A stretch of 64,000 nt of DNA from UBA6522 sp965204155 (GTDB lineage Bacteria; Pseudomonadota; Gammaproteobacteria; Steroidobacterales; Rariloculaceae). A program made the translations under genes and the position numbers. Shown piece after piece: positions 1-7,929 of the stretch (position 1 is its first letter; each line of letters starts with the position of its first letter). The DNA lies in contig OZ241971.1 in the NCBI GenBank assembly GCA_965204155.1, positions 4,650,001 through 4,714,000 on the forward strand, read 5' to 3'. Under the pieces are notes generated by a model. That model worked only from the letters and a program-made list of their open reading frames with translations, was not told the origin of the DNA and did not search any database.

Positions 1-218
1 TGCTCGATCAGATCCGCTCCGTCACGCATTTCCCGCATCCACGCCGTGCCGTCCGGCGCGACGGTAGCGAGTTTGAACTCCACGGCCGACGCCTCGAATG
101 TGAACGCACCCGTCGCGAGCAGCGCCACCCAGATCAGGCGTCGGCGCAGGCCAGCGCCCGGCAGCCCTCGGCACAAGCCCCGTCGCATCGCCGGATTTTC
201 GTGTCTGGAGCCTTGCAT
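1..218 (-). CDS. TRAP transporter solute-binding protein DctP family, N-terminal part (cut by window edge)
   Basis: Reading the minus strand from the ATG at 216-218 gives an open frame to base 1 with no stop. About 72 residues are visible: a basic n-region, a hydrophobic stretch (WVALLATGAF), then VEFKLATVAPDGTAW, the typical start of a mature DctP-type periplasmic binding protein. Such proteins bind organic acids in the periplasm and pass them to a DctQM membrane pair. The ATG overlaps the stop of the upstream TatT-like gene (TGATG), so translation is probably coupled. A second in-frame ATG ten codons later (MRRGLCRGL) could be the true start. The transporter subunits would lie beyond the window. 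The family call is good; the substrate is unknown. Confidence 0.7.
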   Translation of the reverse strand, partial: MQGSRHENPAMRRGLCRGLPGAGLRRRLIWVALLATGAFTFEASAVEFKLATVAPDGTAWMREMRDGADLIE

Positions 219-1105
219 CAGAAGTAGTCCCCGGAGGACGCGAGCAATTCTATCGCATCCTGCTTTGCCAGCACGTTAAATAGTGTCCTTCCCGGTTCCT
301 CCGCGGGTGACTCAATTACTTCGGCCAACAAACGGTCGTGAAGTTCCCGGTCGAATGCCATGCGCGCATACCGGCGCGCGTATTCCACCTTCGCCGACAG
401 GTCCCTTCCCCCGGAAATCGCAATGGAGCGGTCGAAGTGGCCCCTGGCCAGATCGAGCTGTCCTCCCAACGCCGGGGGACGCAGGGCATAGAGCATGCCG
501 AGGTAGACGTGTATGCCGCCGTTATCGTAGGTATCGTCCAGTTCGACCACACGTTCCATGGCGGCCTGTACCCAGGGCACCTCCCCCACCGCGTTCCAGT
601 CGGAACTGGTGGCATCCAGATGGCTCAGCCAGCTCACCGCGTACGCATAGAGGTAGCGCACCTGCCGCCGGCCCACGTCCCGAAGTTCGGAGACGAACTG
701 ATCGTATGACAGGCCGTCCCAATCGCAGGCGCGACCGTAAGCCTGACAGATTGCACGCCGGCCGTAATCCCGGGCCTTCGCAGTCATGAACGCTGACCTT
801 TCACCGTCGTCGACGAAGCGGGAACCGTAGAGTGCGTACAGTTCCGCTCCCGCCGCCAGCATTCCCGGCTGCTGCGGATTCTGGCTGATCATGCCATCGA
901 CGAGCAGCAGGTAGGCAGGCAGTCCCGATGCCACGACATCCGGATCATCCTGATTGAGGACCGCCGCCGACAGGGTGTCTGCCGCGATACCGCCCACATA
1001 GGCCGCACAACCCCCGAGCAAGCATGGCAACAGGGCGGCTGCCGCCGCCGCAACCGTTCCCCGGAGGAGACTAGATCTTCTCCTTGATCCGCGCGGACTT
1101 TCCAC
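218..1105 (-). CDS. TatT-like TRAP transporter accessory lipoprotein
   Basis: About 295 residues. After a basic start and a hydrophobic run there is a lipobox (LGGC, Cys33), so this should be an envelope lipoprotein. The body is rich in helical, tetratricopeptide-like sequence (LDLARGHFDRSI, MERVVELDDTYDNGGIHVYLGML), which fits the TatT component family found with TRAP transporters. The gene starts inside the end of rplS: the only sensible start giving a full signal is GTG at 1105, 35 bases before the rplS stop, with no clear ribosome binding site. Its TGA overlaps the ATG of the following DctP-type gene. Family knowledge says TatT binds ligand next to the TRAP binding protein; that role here is inferred. 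The open frame continues upstream across rplS, but that part has no coding character. Confidence 0.7.
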   Translation of the reverse strand: MESPRGSRRRSSLLRGTVAAAAAALLPCLLGGCAAYVGGIAADTLSAAVLNQDDPDVVASGLPAYLLLVDGMISQNPQQPGMLAAGAELYALYGSRFVDDGERSAFMTAKARDYGRRAICQAYGRACDWDGLSYDQFVSELRDVGRRQVRYLYAYAVSWLSHLDATSSDWNAVGEVPWVQAAMERVVELDDTYDNGGIHVYLGMLYALRPPALGGQLDLARGHFDRSIAISGGRDLSAKVEYARRYARMAFDRELHDRLLAEVIESPAEEPGRTLFNVLAKQDAIELLASSGDYF

Positions 1106-1415
1106 TGCGTTGACGTAGATAGTAGAGCTTTGCCCGGCGTACATCGCCCCGGCGTTTCCGTGTGATGCTGGCAATCTGGGGACTGTGGGTCTGAAACACC
1201 CGTTCCACCCCTTCTCCGTGGGATACCTTGCGAACCGTGAAGGAGGAGTTGAGGCCGCGGTTGCGCTTGGCGATGACCACGCCTTCGTAAGCCTGCAGGC
1301 GTTCCCGATTGCCTTCCTTGACCCTGACCTGCACGACGACGGTATCGCCGGCGCCAAACTCGGGAATATCCGCCTTGAGCTGTTCCTGCTCGATTTCCTG
1401 GATGAGATTGGACAT
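1071..1415 (-). CDS. rplS: 50S ribosomal protein L19
   Basis: 114 residues, normal for L19, a protein at the 30S-50S interface. Recognisable segments are the N-terminal helix (MSNLIQEIEQEQL), the core (FGAGDTVVVQVRVKEG) and the conserved end (RRAKLYYLRQRSGKSARIKE). The ATG at 1413-1415 was chosen because an AGGAGG site lies just upstream; the open frame runs 23 codons further but is not L19-like. It is the last gene of the rpsP-rimM-trmD-rplS operon, an order conserved in most Proteobacteria. Its tail overlaps the start of the TatT-like lipoprotein gene. Confidence 0.97.
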   Translation of the reverse strand: MSNLIQEIEQEQLKADIPEFGAGDTVVVQVRVKEGNRERLQAYEGVVIAKRNRGLNSSFTVRKVSHGEGVERVFQTHSPQIASITRKRRGDVRRAKLYYLRQRSGKSARIKEKI

Positions 1416-1568
1416 CGCAGAGTTCCTCCTGAAACTCCGTCCATCCGCCGGCCAACAGGGTACCCGGCGTCCGGACTCGTTCACGACAATCGCCAGCGAA
1501 AAAGGCGCGTTCGCCCTTGCGGAGCGCAGGGTACCCTACCCGCGTCGCGCCTGCCACAAAAATCTTCT

Positions 1569-2321
1569 TCAGGACTCGCCCGACTGGTGTTCGCGAATGA
1601 ATTCCTGCAGCAGCTCGTGCTCTTCGGTGGTCAATACCCGGCTCTCCAGCAGTTCAGGGCGTCGGAGCCAGGTAGCGCCCAGTGCCTGCTTGAGCCGCCA
1701 GCGCCGGATGGCTTCATGATGGCCGCCCAGCAGTTCGTCGGGCACGCGCATGCCGTCCACCGCTTCCGGCCGAGTGTATTGAGGATGTCCCAGGAGTCCT
1801 TCCATATGCGAATCGTGCAATGCTGATTCCTTGTGGCCTAGCACGCCCGGGAGCAACCGGGCCACCGCGTCAATGACCACCGCGGCGGCGAGTTCGCCCC
1901 CGCTGAGTACGAAGTCGCCCAGCGAGAGTTCTTCGGAGACCTCGCCCTTCACGATACGCTCATCGATGCCTTCGTATCGCCCGGCGACGAGCAGTAGCCC
2001 GGAACCCGCCGCCAGCTTGCGCGCCATGGCCTGGTCGAAACCCCTCCCCTTTGCGCTCAGGACAAATTCAGCGCGGTCCATCGGCAAGTCCCGTCGCGCC
2101 GCCCGAATCGCATCTCTGACGGGTTCGTACTTGAGCACCATGCCGGGACCGCCTCCGTAGGGCCGATCGTCGGTCGTACGGTGGCGGTCGGACGTAAATT
2201 CCCGCGGGGTAACCAGGTTCACCGACAATAGCCCCCGCTCGCAGGCGCGCCCGACGACGCCGGCGCGGCAAACCGGCTCGACCATTTCAGGAAGCAAGGC
2301 GACGACCGCCAATCGGAACAT
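1569..2321 (-). CDS. trmD: tRNA (guanine37-N1)-methyltransferase
   Basis: 250 residues. TrmD methylates G37 next to the anticodon with S-adenosylmethionine and protects against frameshifting. Family hallmarks are present: FPEM-like start (LLPEM), the DDRPYGGGPGMV loop and the trefoil-knot cofactor site (GRYEGIDERIV, then LGDFVLSGGELA). The C-terminal helical domain ends LLQEFIREHQ. It lies between rimM (63 bases upstream) and rplS (153 bases downstream) in the conserved order. Nothing unusual was seen. Confidence 0.97.
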   Translation of the reverse strand: MFRLAVVALLPEMVEPVCRAGVVGRACERGLLSVNLVTPREFTSDRHRTTDDRPYGGGPGMVLKYEPVRDAIRAARRDLPMDRAEFVLSAKGRGFDQAMARKLAAGSGLLLVAGRYEGIDERIVKGEVSEELSLGDFVLSGGELAAAVVIDAVARLLPGVLGHKESALHDSHMEGLLGHPQYTRPEAVDGMRVPDELLGGHHEAIRRWRLKQALGATWLRRPELLESRVLTTEEHELLQEFIREHQSGES

Positions 2322-2384
2322 GCCATACCTGCCTTGCGATGCGGACTCTGTACCTGGCGTGCGGGGCTGTCCGTGCTTCCCGAG

Positions 2385-2858
2385 TTAGTAATCGGGATCC
2401 CAATCGACCACGATGAGGCCGCGCTCCAGGTCGATCTCCCGAACCACTCTTTGCTGTGCGAACGGGATCAGCCGTTGCCGGTCACCTGCAACGACGAGGA
2501 TATCGTGGGCTCCCGTGGAGAACAGGTAGTCGACATGCCCCAGGTCCTCGCCTGTTGCAGTCATGACGCCTAACCCCTCCAGATCGGTCCAGTAATACTC
2601 ATCCGGCTCGCACGGTGGCAGATCGTCCCTTTCCACCATGATCTCCGCACCGATCAATGACCTTGCCTGATCCCGATCATCGATGTCCAGGAGCTTTGCC
2701 ACAACGGTACGCCCCTGCAGTCTGCCGTTAACCACCTCCACCGGTGCATGGCCGCCCCCCTGGCGCAAGGTCCAGTGAACGAAGTTGACGATGTTCTCCC
2801 GGGGGTGGGTGTAGGAGTGAACCTTGATCCAACCCTTCACGCCGTAAAGCCCGGTCAC
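2385..2858 (-). CDS. rimM: 16S rRNA processing / ribosome maturation factor RimM
   Basis: Contains the GLYGVKGWIKV start of the RimM barrel, the DRDQARSLIGAEI region, the PRC-barrel motif YYWTDLEGL and the final VDWDPDY, all typical of RimM, which helps fold the 30S head and binds S19. The given start is a GTG at 2858, but the family normally has 10-15 residues before this point. The same frame continues upstream as LSATAEQSKRILLGRV, ending at the rpsP stop. The real start is therefore probably a non-standard codon, likely the CTG at 2901-2903 that overlaps the rpsP TGA. No ATG, GTG or TTG exists between them in frame. Confidence 0.93.
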   Translation of the reverse strand: MTGLYGVKGWIKVHSYTHPRENIVNFVHWTLRQGGGHAPVEVVNGRLQGRTVVAKLLDIDDRDQARSLIGAEIMVERDDLPPCEPDEYYWTDLEGLGVMTATGEDLGHVDYLFSTGAHDILVVAGDRQRLIPFAQQRVVREIDLERGLIVVDWDPDY

Positions 2859-2899
2859 TCGACCGAGCAGGATCCGCTTCGACTGTTCGGCAGTTGCGC

Positions 2900-3154
2900 T
2901 CAGGACGCCTCGCTGCGCCGGTACTTTTTCATCAGGCTGGCGACCCGGTCGGATGGCGCGGCCCCCCGGGAAATCCAGTGGTCGGCTCTGGCAAGATCGA
3001 TGCTCAACTCGGTTTCTCCGCCGGTGGCGATCGGGTTGAAGAAACCCAGCCGTTCGATGTAACGGCCGTCCCGGCGGTTGCGGCTGTCCGTGACGACGAT
3101 GTGGTAGAAGGGGCGTTTCTTTGCTCCACCCCGTGACAGACGAATGCTAACCAT
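2900..3154 (-). CDS. rpsP: 30S ribosomal protein S16
   Basis: 84 residues, normal for S16. Key segments: MVSIRLSRGGAKKRPFY, then DSRNRRDGRYIERLGFFNP and DRVASLMKKYR. The ATG at 3152-3154 begins the conserved MVxIRL; the open frame continues 13 codons upstream but without similarity. First gene of the rpsP-rimM-trmD-rplS operon. A good sigma-70 type promoter lies about 70 bases upstream. Confidence 0.97.
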   Translation of the reverse strand: MVSIRLSRGGAKKRPFYHIVVTDSRNRRDGRYIERLGFFNPIATGGETELSIDLARADHWISRGAAPSDRVASLMKKYRRSEAS

Positions 3155-3220
3155 GTTCGATCCGGTCCCTGTGCTGAGAATCAACGGGCGCAACCTCCGC
3201 TACGGCCCGCGGGAGTGCGC

Positions 3221-3248
3221 ATTCTACTGTTTTTGCGGCGGTTGTGAA
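3221..3248 (-). promoter_or_regulatory. Predicted promoter of the rpsP-rimM-trmD-rplS operon
   Basis: On the minus strand a -35 box TTCACA (3243-3248) and a -10 box TAGAAT (3221-3226) are separated by 16 bases; each differs from consensus at one position. Transcription would start near 3214, leaving a leader of about 60 bases before rpsP. It is the only good promoter match in the 176-base gap between radA and rpsP. Confidence 0.55.
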
Positions 3249-3330
3249 GCATGATGCCAATGATCCCGGCTACCGCCTCACCGCCGCCGATGAGGCGCTG
3301 GCCACAATATCGCAATACCGTGGGCTGCCG

Positions 3331-4695
3331 CTAATGGCCGCCGCGAAACACCCGACCCAATGCCTGATCAAGCCTTTCCACGGGGATCACCTCCAGCGGG
3401 TAGTTGCCGCGCGGCCGGTTCGCTGCCGGTATCACCGCTTGCCTGAAACCGTGCTTGGCGGCCTCCTGCAGGCGTTCTTCCCCGAATGGCACGGGCCGGA
3501 CCTCCCCAGTGAGGCCAATTTCCCCGAAAGCGACCAGGTCGCCGGAGATTGCGCTTTCCCTGTAGCTTGAAATCACCGCCAGACACACCGCCAGATCGGC
3601 GGCCGTCTCGCCGACGCGCAAGCCGCCAACGACGTTCGCGAACACATCGCTTGCGGCGAGCGAAATCCCGGTGTGGCGATGCAGCACGGCCAGGAGCAGA
3701 CCGAGACGCCTCGAGTCCAGTCCCTGCGCAAGCCGGCGCGGCGGCTGTCCGGCATTGGCGTCGACCAGCGCCTGGACCTCCACCAGCAGGGAGCGCGAAC
3801 TCTCGCGCGAGACCAGCGTCGTGCTCCCCGGCACGGGTTGGGTACGGCGGGCGAGAAAGATGGCCGACGGATTCTTGACCTCCCTGAAGCCCTGCTCGCC
3901 CATGACGAAGAAACCCAGTTCGTTGGCGGCGCCGAAGCGGTTCTTCGCCGTTCGGATGATGCGAAACTGGCTGCCCAGGTCGCTTTCGAAATACAGCACG
4001 GTATCCACCATGTGCTCAAGCACCCGGGGGCCGGCCAGCGTGCCCTCCTTGGTCACGTGGCCGACGAGAACCGTGGATACACCCTGCTGTTTGGCGAAGC
4101 GGACCAGTTGCGCAGTGCATTCGCGAAGTTGTGCAACGGAGCCCGGTGCGGATTCCAGGTTCTCGCTGAACAGCGTCTGGATGGAATCGATGACCAGTAC
4201 TTCCGGCGGCTCCGGTGCCAGCGCGCCGATGATGTTCTCCACGCAGGTCTCAGAGAGCAGTTGCACCGGCGCCTGCCCGACGCCCAGACGGTCCGCGCGA
4301 AGGCCGATCTGGTCGAGCGATTCCTCCCCGGTGACGTAACAGCCGCCGCCATCGCGACCGAGGCTGGCGATGGCACTGAGCAGCAGCGTGGACTTGCCGA
4401 TCCCGGGATCACCGCCGATGAGCACCACGGCGCCGGGCACCAAACCGCCGCCGAGAACGCGGTCCAGTTCCCGGAATCCGCTGCTTCGGCGACTCACCCT
4501 GGCCACCTCCAGGCTGTCCAGCCGCGTCATGGCGGGCCCGCCGGCCGCAGCAACGCCGCGTATGGCATGACCGGGCCTGGCGGGCGCGGCTTCGGTCAGC
4601 GTATTCCATTCCCCGCAATCCGGGCATTGCCCCTGCCACTTGAGTTGACGGGCGCCGCACGATGAGCAGGCATAGAGTCGTTTGGGCTTGGCCAC
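3331..4695 (-). CDS. radA: DNA repair protein RadA
   Basis: 454 residues, full length. RadA is a RecA-like, DnaB-type helicase that extends heteroduplex during recombination. Visible in order: zinc finger (Cys10, Cys13, Cys24, Cys27), Walker A (GGDPGIGKS, residues 94-102), Walker B-like VLVIDSIQT, the RadA signature KNRFG near residue 252, and a C-terminal Lon-protease-like domain (VGGLRVGETAADLAV). It follows dnaB on the same strand with a 78-base gap, an arrangement common in gammaproteobacteria. Confidence 0.97.
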   Translation of the reverse strand: MAKPKRLYACSSCGARQLKWQGQCPDCGEWNTLTEAAPARPGHAIRGVAAAGGPAMTRLDSLEVARVSRRSSGFRELDRVLGGGLVPGAVVLIGGDPGIGKSTLLLSAIASLGRDGGGCYVTGEESLDQIGLRADRLGVGQAPVQLLSETCVENIIGALAPEPPEVLVIDSIQTLFSENLESAPGSVAQLRECTAQLVRFAKQQGVSTVLVGHVTKEGTLAGPRVLEHMVDTVLYFESDLGSQFRIIRTAKNRFGAANELGFFVMGEQGFREVKNPSAIFLARRTQPVPGSTTLVSRESSRSLLVEVQALVDANAGQPPRRLAQGLDSRRLGLLLAVLHRHTGISLAASDVFANVVGGLRVGETAADLAVCLAVISSYRESAISGDLVAFGEIGLTGEVRPVPFGEERLQEAAKHGFRQAVIPAANRPRGNYPLEVIPVERLDQALGRVFRGGH

Positions 4696-4773
4696 CGGAG
4701 GAGAATATCACCTTGGATTGGAGACGGCTGCTGTCAAATCGTGCACCTGACAGAGACACGCCAGGCGCGCGCG

Positions 4774-6174
4774 TCAGCTGTATACGCCTTCTCCATAGGC
4801 CTCCGAGATGTAGTTGACGAATCGGGTAAATTCGCCCTGAAACGTCAGGGGGAAGTCTCCGATCGGACCGTTCCGTTGCTTGCCGATTATGATATCGGCC
4901 ACACCCTTCTTGGGCGTTTCGTCGTTATACAATTCATCTCGATAGATGAAGATGATGACATCGGCGTCCTGCTCAATAGCGCCGGACTCTCTCAGGTCGG
5001 ACATTACCGGTCGTTTGTCGTTGCGTTGCTCGACGCTTCGGTTGAGCTGTGACAGCGCAACCACGGGAATGCTCAACTCCCTTGCCAGACCCTTCAACGA
5101 GCGGGAAATCTCTGAAATCTCCGTAGCACGATTCTCCGTGGAACCGCTGATCTGCATCAATTGAAGATAGTCCACGACAACAAGTCCCAAACCGTGTTCC
5201 CGCTTCAGGCGGCGCGCCCGGGCTCGAACCTCGGTGGGCGAGAGCCCGGGTGCATCGTCGATATAGATCGGGGCATTCGACATCATCGTGGAAGCGTGAT
5301 TGATTCCCTGCCAGTCCTCGTCCGTCAATCGGCCGGAGCGCAAATGCGATTGATCGACCTGGCCGATTGCACTGATCATCCTCATGGTCACCTGTTCCTT
5401 CGGCATTTCCATGCTGAAGATGCCCGTGGGAATTCGCTGCTTCTCGTCGACAGATGCAAAAGTGGCAATGTTCAACGCCAGGGCAGTCTTGCCCATGGAC
5501 GGCCGCCCGGCTATCACGATCAGGTCACCTGCCTGAAGCCCGGAGGTGCGGCTGTCCAGATCATCAAATCCCGTCTTTAACCCGGTGATGCCATCCGCGC
5601 TATCGCGCAATGCGTCAAGTCTGTCAATGTTGTCGGGTACGATTTCCCTTAACGGTACGAATCCGGATCCGCCGCGCTGGCCGCGTTCAGCGATTTCGAA
5701 TACGCGTTGCTCAGCCTGATCGACCAGTTCCGCAACCTGGCGCCCTTCGGACTCGAAGGCGCTGGCAGCGATGTCGCCGCCAACCTCAATGAGCTGACGA
5801 AGCATTGCATGCTCGCGCACGATGGAAGCGTAGCTGCGAATATTGGCGGCCCCGGGGGTGTTCCCTACCAGGCGCGCCAGGTAGGCGCGGCCACCGGCAT
5901 CGTCCAGCTTGTCCTGCCGCTGCAGGCGATCGCCCACGGTGATTGCATCGAGCGGCTGGTTTCGCTCGATCAGGTCCCCCATGGCGCCGAAAATCAGTCG
6001 GTGATCCGGACGGTAGAAATCCTTGTTGCCGACGACATCCGCAATCTGGTCCCAGGCCCGCTCATCGAGCATGATGCCGCCCAGCAGCGACTGTTCCGCA
6101 TCTTCGGAATGGGGCGGCTGGCGCGGTGCTGGTACTCGAGAGCCAAGCGTGGATGTGGACAGGACTTCGGCCAT
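4774..6174 (-). CDS. dnaB: Replicative DNA helicase DnaB
   Basis: 466 residues. Hexameric helicase that unwinds the chromosome at the fork. The N-terminal primase-interacting domain starts PPHSEDAEQSLLGG; the RecA-like motor has Walker A (GRPSMGKT, residues 223-230), Walker B (LVVVDYLQLM) and the DnaB arginine-finger region (VALSQLNRSVEQR, then KQRNGPIG). No intein is present. It lies directly downstream of rplI, the classical position. Confidence 0.98.
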   Translation of the reverse strand: MAEVLSTSTLGSRVPAPRQPPHSEDAEQSLLGGIMLDERAWDQIADVVGNKDFYRPDHRLIFGAMGDLIERNQPLDAITVGDRLQRQDKLDDAGGRAYLARLVGNTPGAANIRSYASIVREHAMLRQLIEVGGDIAASAFESEGRQVAELVDQAEQRVFEIAERGQRGGSGFVPLREIVPDNIDRLDALRDSADGITGLKTGFDDLDSRTSGLQAGDLIVIAGRPSMGKTALALNIATFASVDEKQRIPTGIFSMEMPKEQVTMRMISAIGQVDQSHLRSGRLTDEDWQGINHASTMMSNAPIYIDDAPGLSPTEVRARARRLKREHGLGLVVVDYLQLMQISGSTENRATEISEISRSLKGLARELSIPVVALSQLNRSVEQRNDKRPVMSDLRESGAIEQDADVIIFIYRDELYNDETPKKGVADIIIGKQRNGPIGDFPLTFQGEFTRFVNYISEAYGEGVYS

Positions 6175-6255
6175 GGTCCGGGGGCGGTTCTTCTTCGATT
6201 CAGCTTAGCACACGGTCCTGAAACATGGCTGTGCTGAGCTGTCCTTTGACTTTAC

Positions 6256-6759
6256 TTATTCGTCGTCGAATTCTTCCGGTTCCGCCGTCTCCCCGGGAGC
6301 GTCATCCCGATCGCCCGAGCCTTCGACAATCACGGTCAATTCCGCGTCGACGTCCGCGTGCAGATGCACTTCGATCGTGTACTCGCCCGCGACCCGAATC
6401 GGCCCGTCGGGCAAGCGAATGGCGCTGCGTTCGACCGCCTGGCCACGCTCGTGCAGAGCGTCGGCAATATCCACGGCACCCACCGATCCGAACAGCTTCC
6501 CTTCGGGCCCTGTGTTGGCGTGAATCGAGACGGTCTGGCCCTGAATCTGCTCGGCGAGGATGCGTGCCTGTTCGACCAGGTCCGCTGCCTTGGCTGCGAG
6601 CTCAGCCCGGCGTGCCTCGAACTTGGCAATATTTTCCGGTGTCGCGGCAGTCGCCTTGCCCTGCGGCAGGAGATAGTTGCGCGCGTATCCCGGCTTCACC
6701 GTGACACGCTCGCCAAACTTGCCGACATGGTCGATGTTCTCCAACAGTATGATGTCCAT
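6256..6759 (-). CDS. rplI: 50S ribosomal protein L9
   Basis: 167 residues. The N-terminal RNA-binding domain is typical (MDIILLENIDHVGKFGE, then KPGYARNYLLP), followed by the connecting helix and the C-terminal domain (KLFGSVGAVDIADAL). It is slightly longer than the usual 148-150 residues because of an acidic tail (about 20 residues, ending EEFDDE). AAGGAGG lies 8 bases before the ATG. Part of the rpsF-rpsR-DUF2232-rplI series. Confidence 0.97.
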   Translation of the reverse strand: MDIILLENIDHVGKFGERVTVKPGYARNYLLPQGKATAATPENIAKFEARRAELAAKAADLVEQARILAEQIQGQTVSIHANTGPEGKLFGSVGAVDIADALHERGQAVERSAIRLPDGPIRVAGEYTIEVHLHADVDAELTVIVEGSGDRDDAPGETAEPEEFDDE

Positions 6760-6774
6760 CTTTTGTTCCCTCCT

Positions 6775-7662
6775 TCAGGATTGCCGGGCCAGCGGCCCGC
6801 GCAACTCGATCCAGTTATCCACCAGTCCCACCGACGCCAGCAGGAGAATCGTGACCGCAGCCGTGACCGGCATGATCAGGAGCACGTACATCGGTACCAG
6901 GAAACCGGCGCTCCAGCGCTTTGCCCACGCCCAGGCGTGCACCACGGCGATCCCCTGAAACCAGAAGGCAAACAGCGCCAGAGGGAAAAGATTCCGGATG
7001 ACCGGTCCGTCCAGCAGCAGACTGGAAGCCATCAGCAACGTCGCGGGAATGCCCACCAGCCGCCCCAGGCGAAGCTGGCGAAACTGCCGGCCGAACTGGG
7101 ATTCCTCCTGGGTTTTCGAAGCCCACCAGCTTCCCAGCAACAGCGCCGCCATGAGTTGCAGGTAAATGCCCGCCACCATCAGGCCCGTAAAGTACGAACC
7201 CAGATTTTCCACCAGCGAACTCACCTGTTCTTCCGTGGCGCCGCCGGAGCGGGCCACTTCGGCGAGCCGATCGAGAATGGCCGTCACCCAGGCGCCCGGC
7301 TCCGGCCAGAGCATTGCCGCCGACAAGGCCGCTGCTGCGCAAACGAGTGCCACGCCCTGGTACGTCAGCGCCAGTGAGCCTGTGCGCCGCAACAATGCAC
7401 CCAGCGCAACGCCGGCGAAGAGCACGGCGCCGGCCTCCAGGACCATTCCAGTGGGACTGACGCCCCATATCCACGCCAACGGGGCCCCCGCAACCGTTGC
7501 AGCCAGTGCGCTGAAAACACCATTTCGGGGACCGCGGTACAGCGTCTCCAGAGTCATCAGCGCCGCAGAGACGGACAGGACCACCGGAATGGGCGCCAGT
7601 ACGGCGGCCAGAATGATCAGCCGATATCGCCGTGAGAGTAGCCACTGCACCAAACCCGCCAT
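6775..7662 (-). CDS. DUF2232 family inner membrane protein (YybS-like)
   Basis: 295 residues with about seven or eight hydrophobic helices and no signal peptidase site, so an integral inner-membrane protein. Sequence and position between rpsR and rplI match the DUF2232/YybS family, often encoded in this ribosomal operon. The function is not established; a membrane-transport-like fold has been suggested for the family. It lies 31 bases after rpsR and 15 bases before rplI, so it is certainly cotranscribed with them. Confidence 0.85.
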   Translation of the reverse strand: MAGLVQWLLSRRYRLIILAAVLAPIPVVLSVSAALMTLETLYRGPRNGVFSALAATVAGAPLAWIWGVSPTGMVLEAGAVLFAGVALGALLRRTGSLALTYQGVALVCAAAALSAAMLWPEPGAWVTAILDRLAEVARSGGATEEQVSSLVENLGSYFTGLMVAGIYLQLMAALLLGSWWASKTQEESQFGRQFRQLRLGRLVGIPATLLMASSLLLDGPVIRNLFPLALFAFWFQGIAVVHAWAWAKRWSAGFLVPMYVLLIMPVTAAVTILLLASVGLVDNWIELRGPLARQS

Positions 7663-7693
7663 GAATCTGCTCCGCTGCCGCGGGCAGTATGCC

Positions 7694-7918
7694 TCAGTGC
7701 TGATCCGTATACGGCAATAACGCCAGGTAGCGCGCCCGCTTGATCGCGGTGGCCAGTTGCCGCTGATAATTCGCGCGAGTGCCGGTGATGCGGCTCGGAA
7801 CGATCTTGCCTGTCTCAGTGACGTACTGCTTCAGCGTTGCAAGATCCTTGTAATCGATTTCCTCGACGTTATCGGCCGTGAAGCGGCAATACTTCTTGCG
7901 CCTGAAATACCGTGCCAT
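7694..7918 (-). CDS. rpsR: 30S ribosomal protein S18
   Basis: 74 residues, normal length. Starts MARYFRRKKYC and contains DYKDLATLKQYVTETGKI and PSRITGTRANYQRQLATAIKRAR. S18 pairs with S6 on the 30S platform. It starts 11 bases after rpsF and has a strong GGGAGGA ribosome binding site. This is the Cys-containing form (FRRKKYCRF). Confidence 0.98.
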   Translation of the reverse strand: MARYFRRKKYCRFTADNVEEIDYKDLATLKQYVTETGKIVPSRITGTRANYQRQLATAIKRARYLALLPYTDQH

Positions 7919-7929
7919 GTCCGTCCTCC

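Noticed and set aside
1106..1444. Upstream extension of the TatT-like open frame across rplS
   Set aside because: It is antiphase to rplS, Ser/Arg-rich and without similarity to TatT; the conserved L19 gene owns this DNA.
4696..4773. TTGACA before radA as a promoter
   Set aside because: No -10-like hexamer at 15-19 bases; the nearest is 24 bases away.
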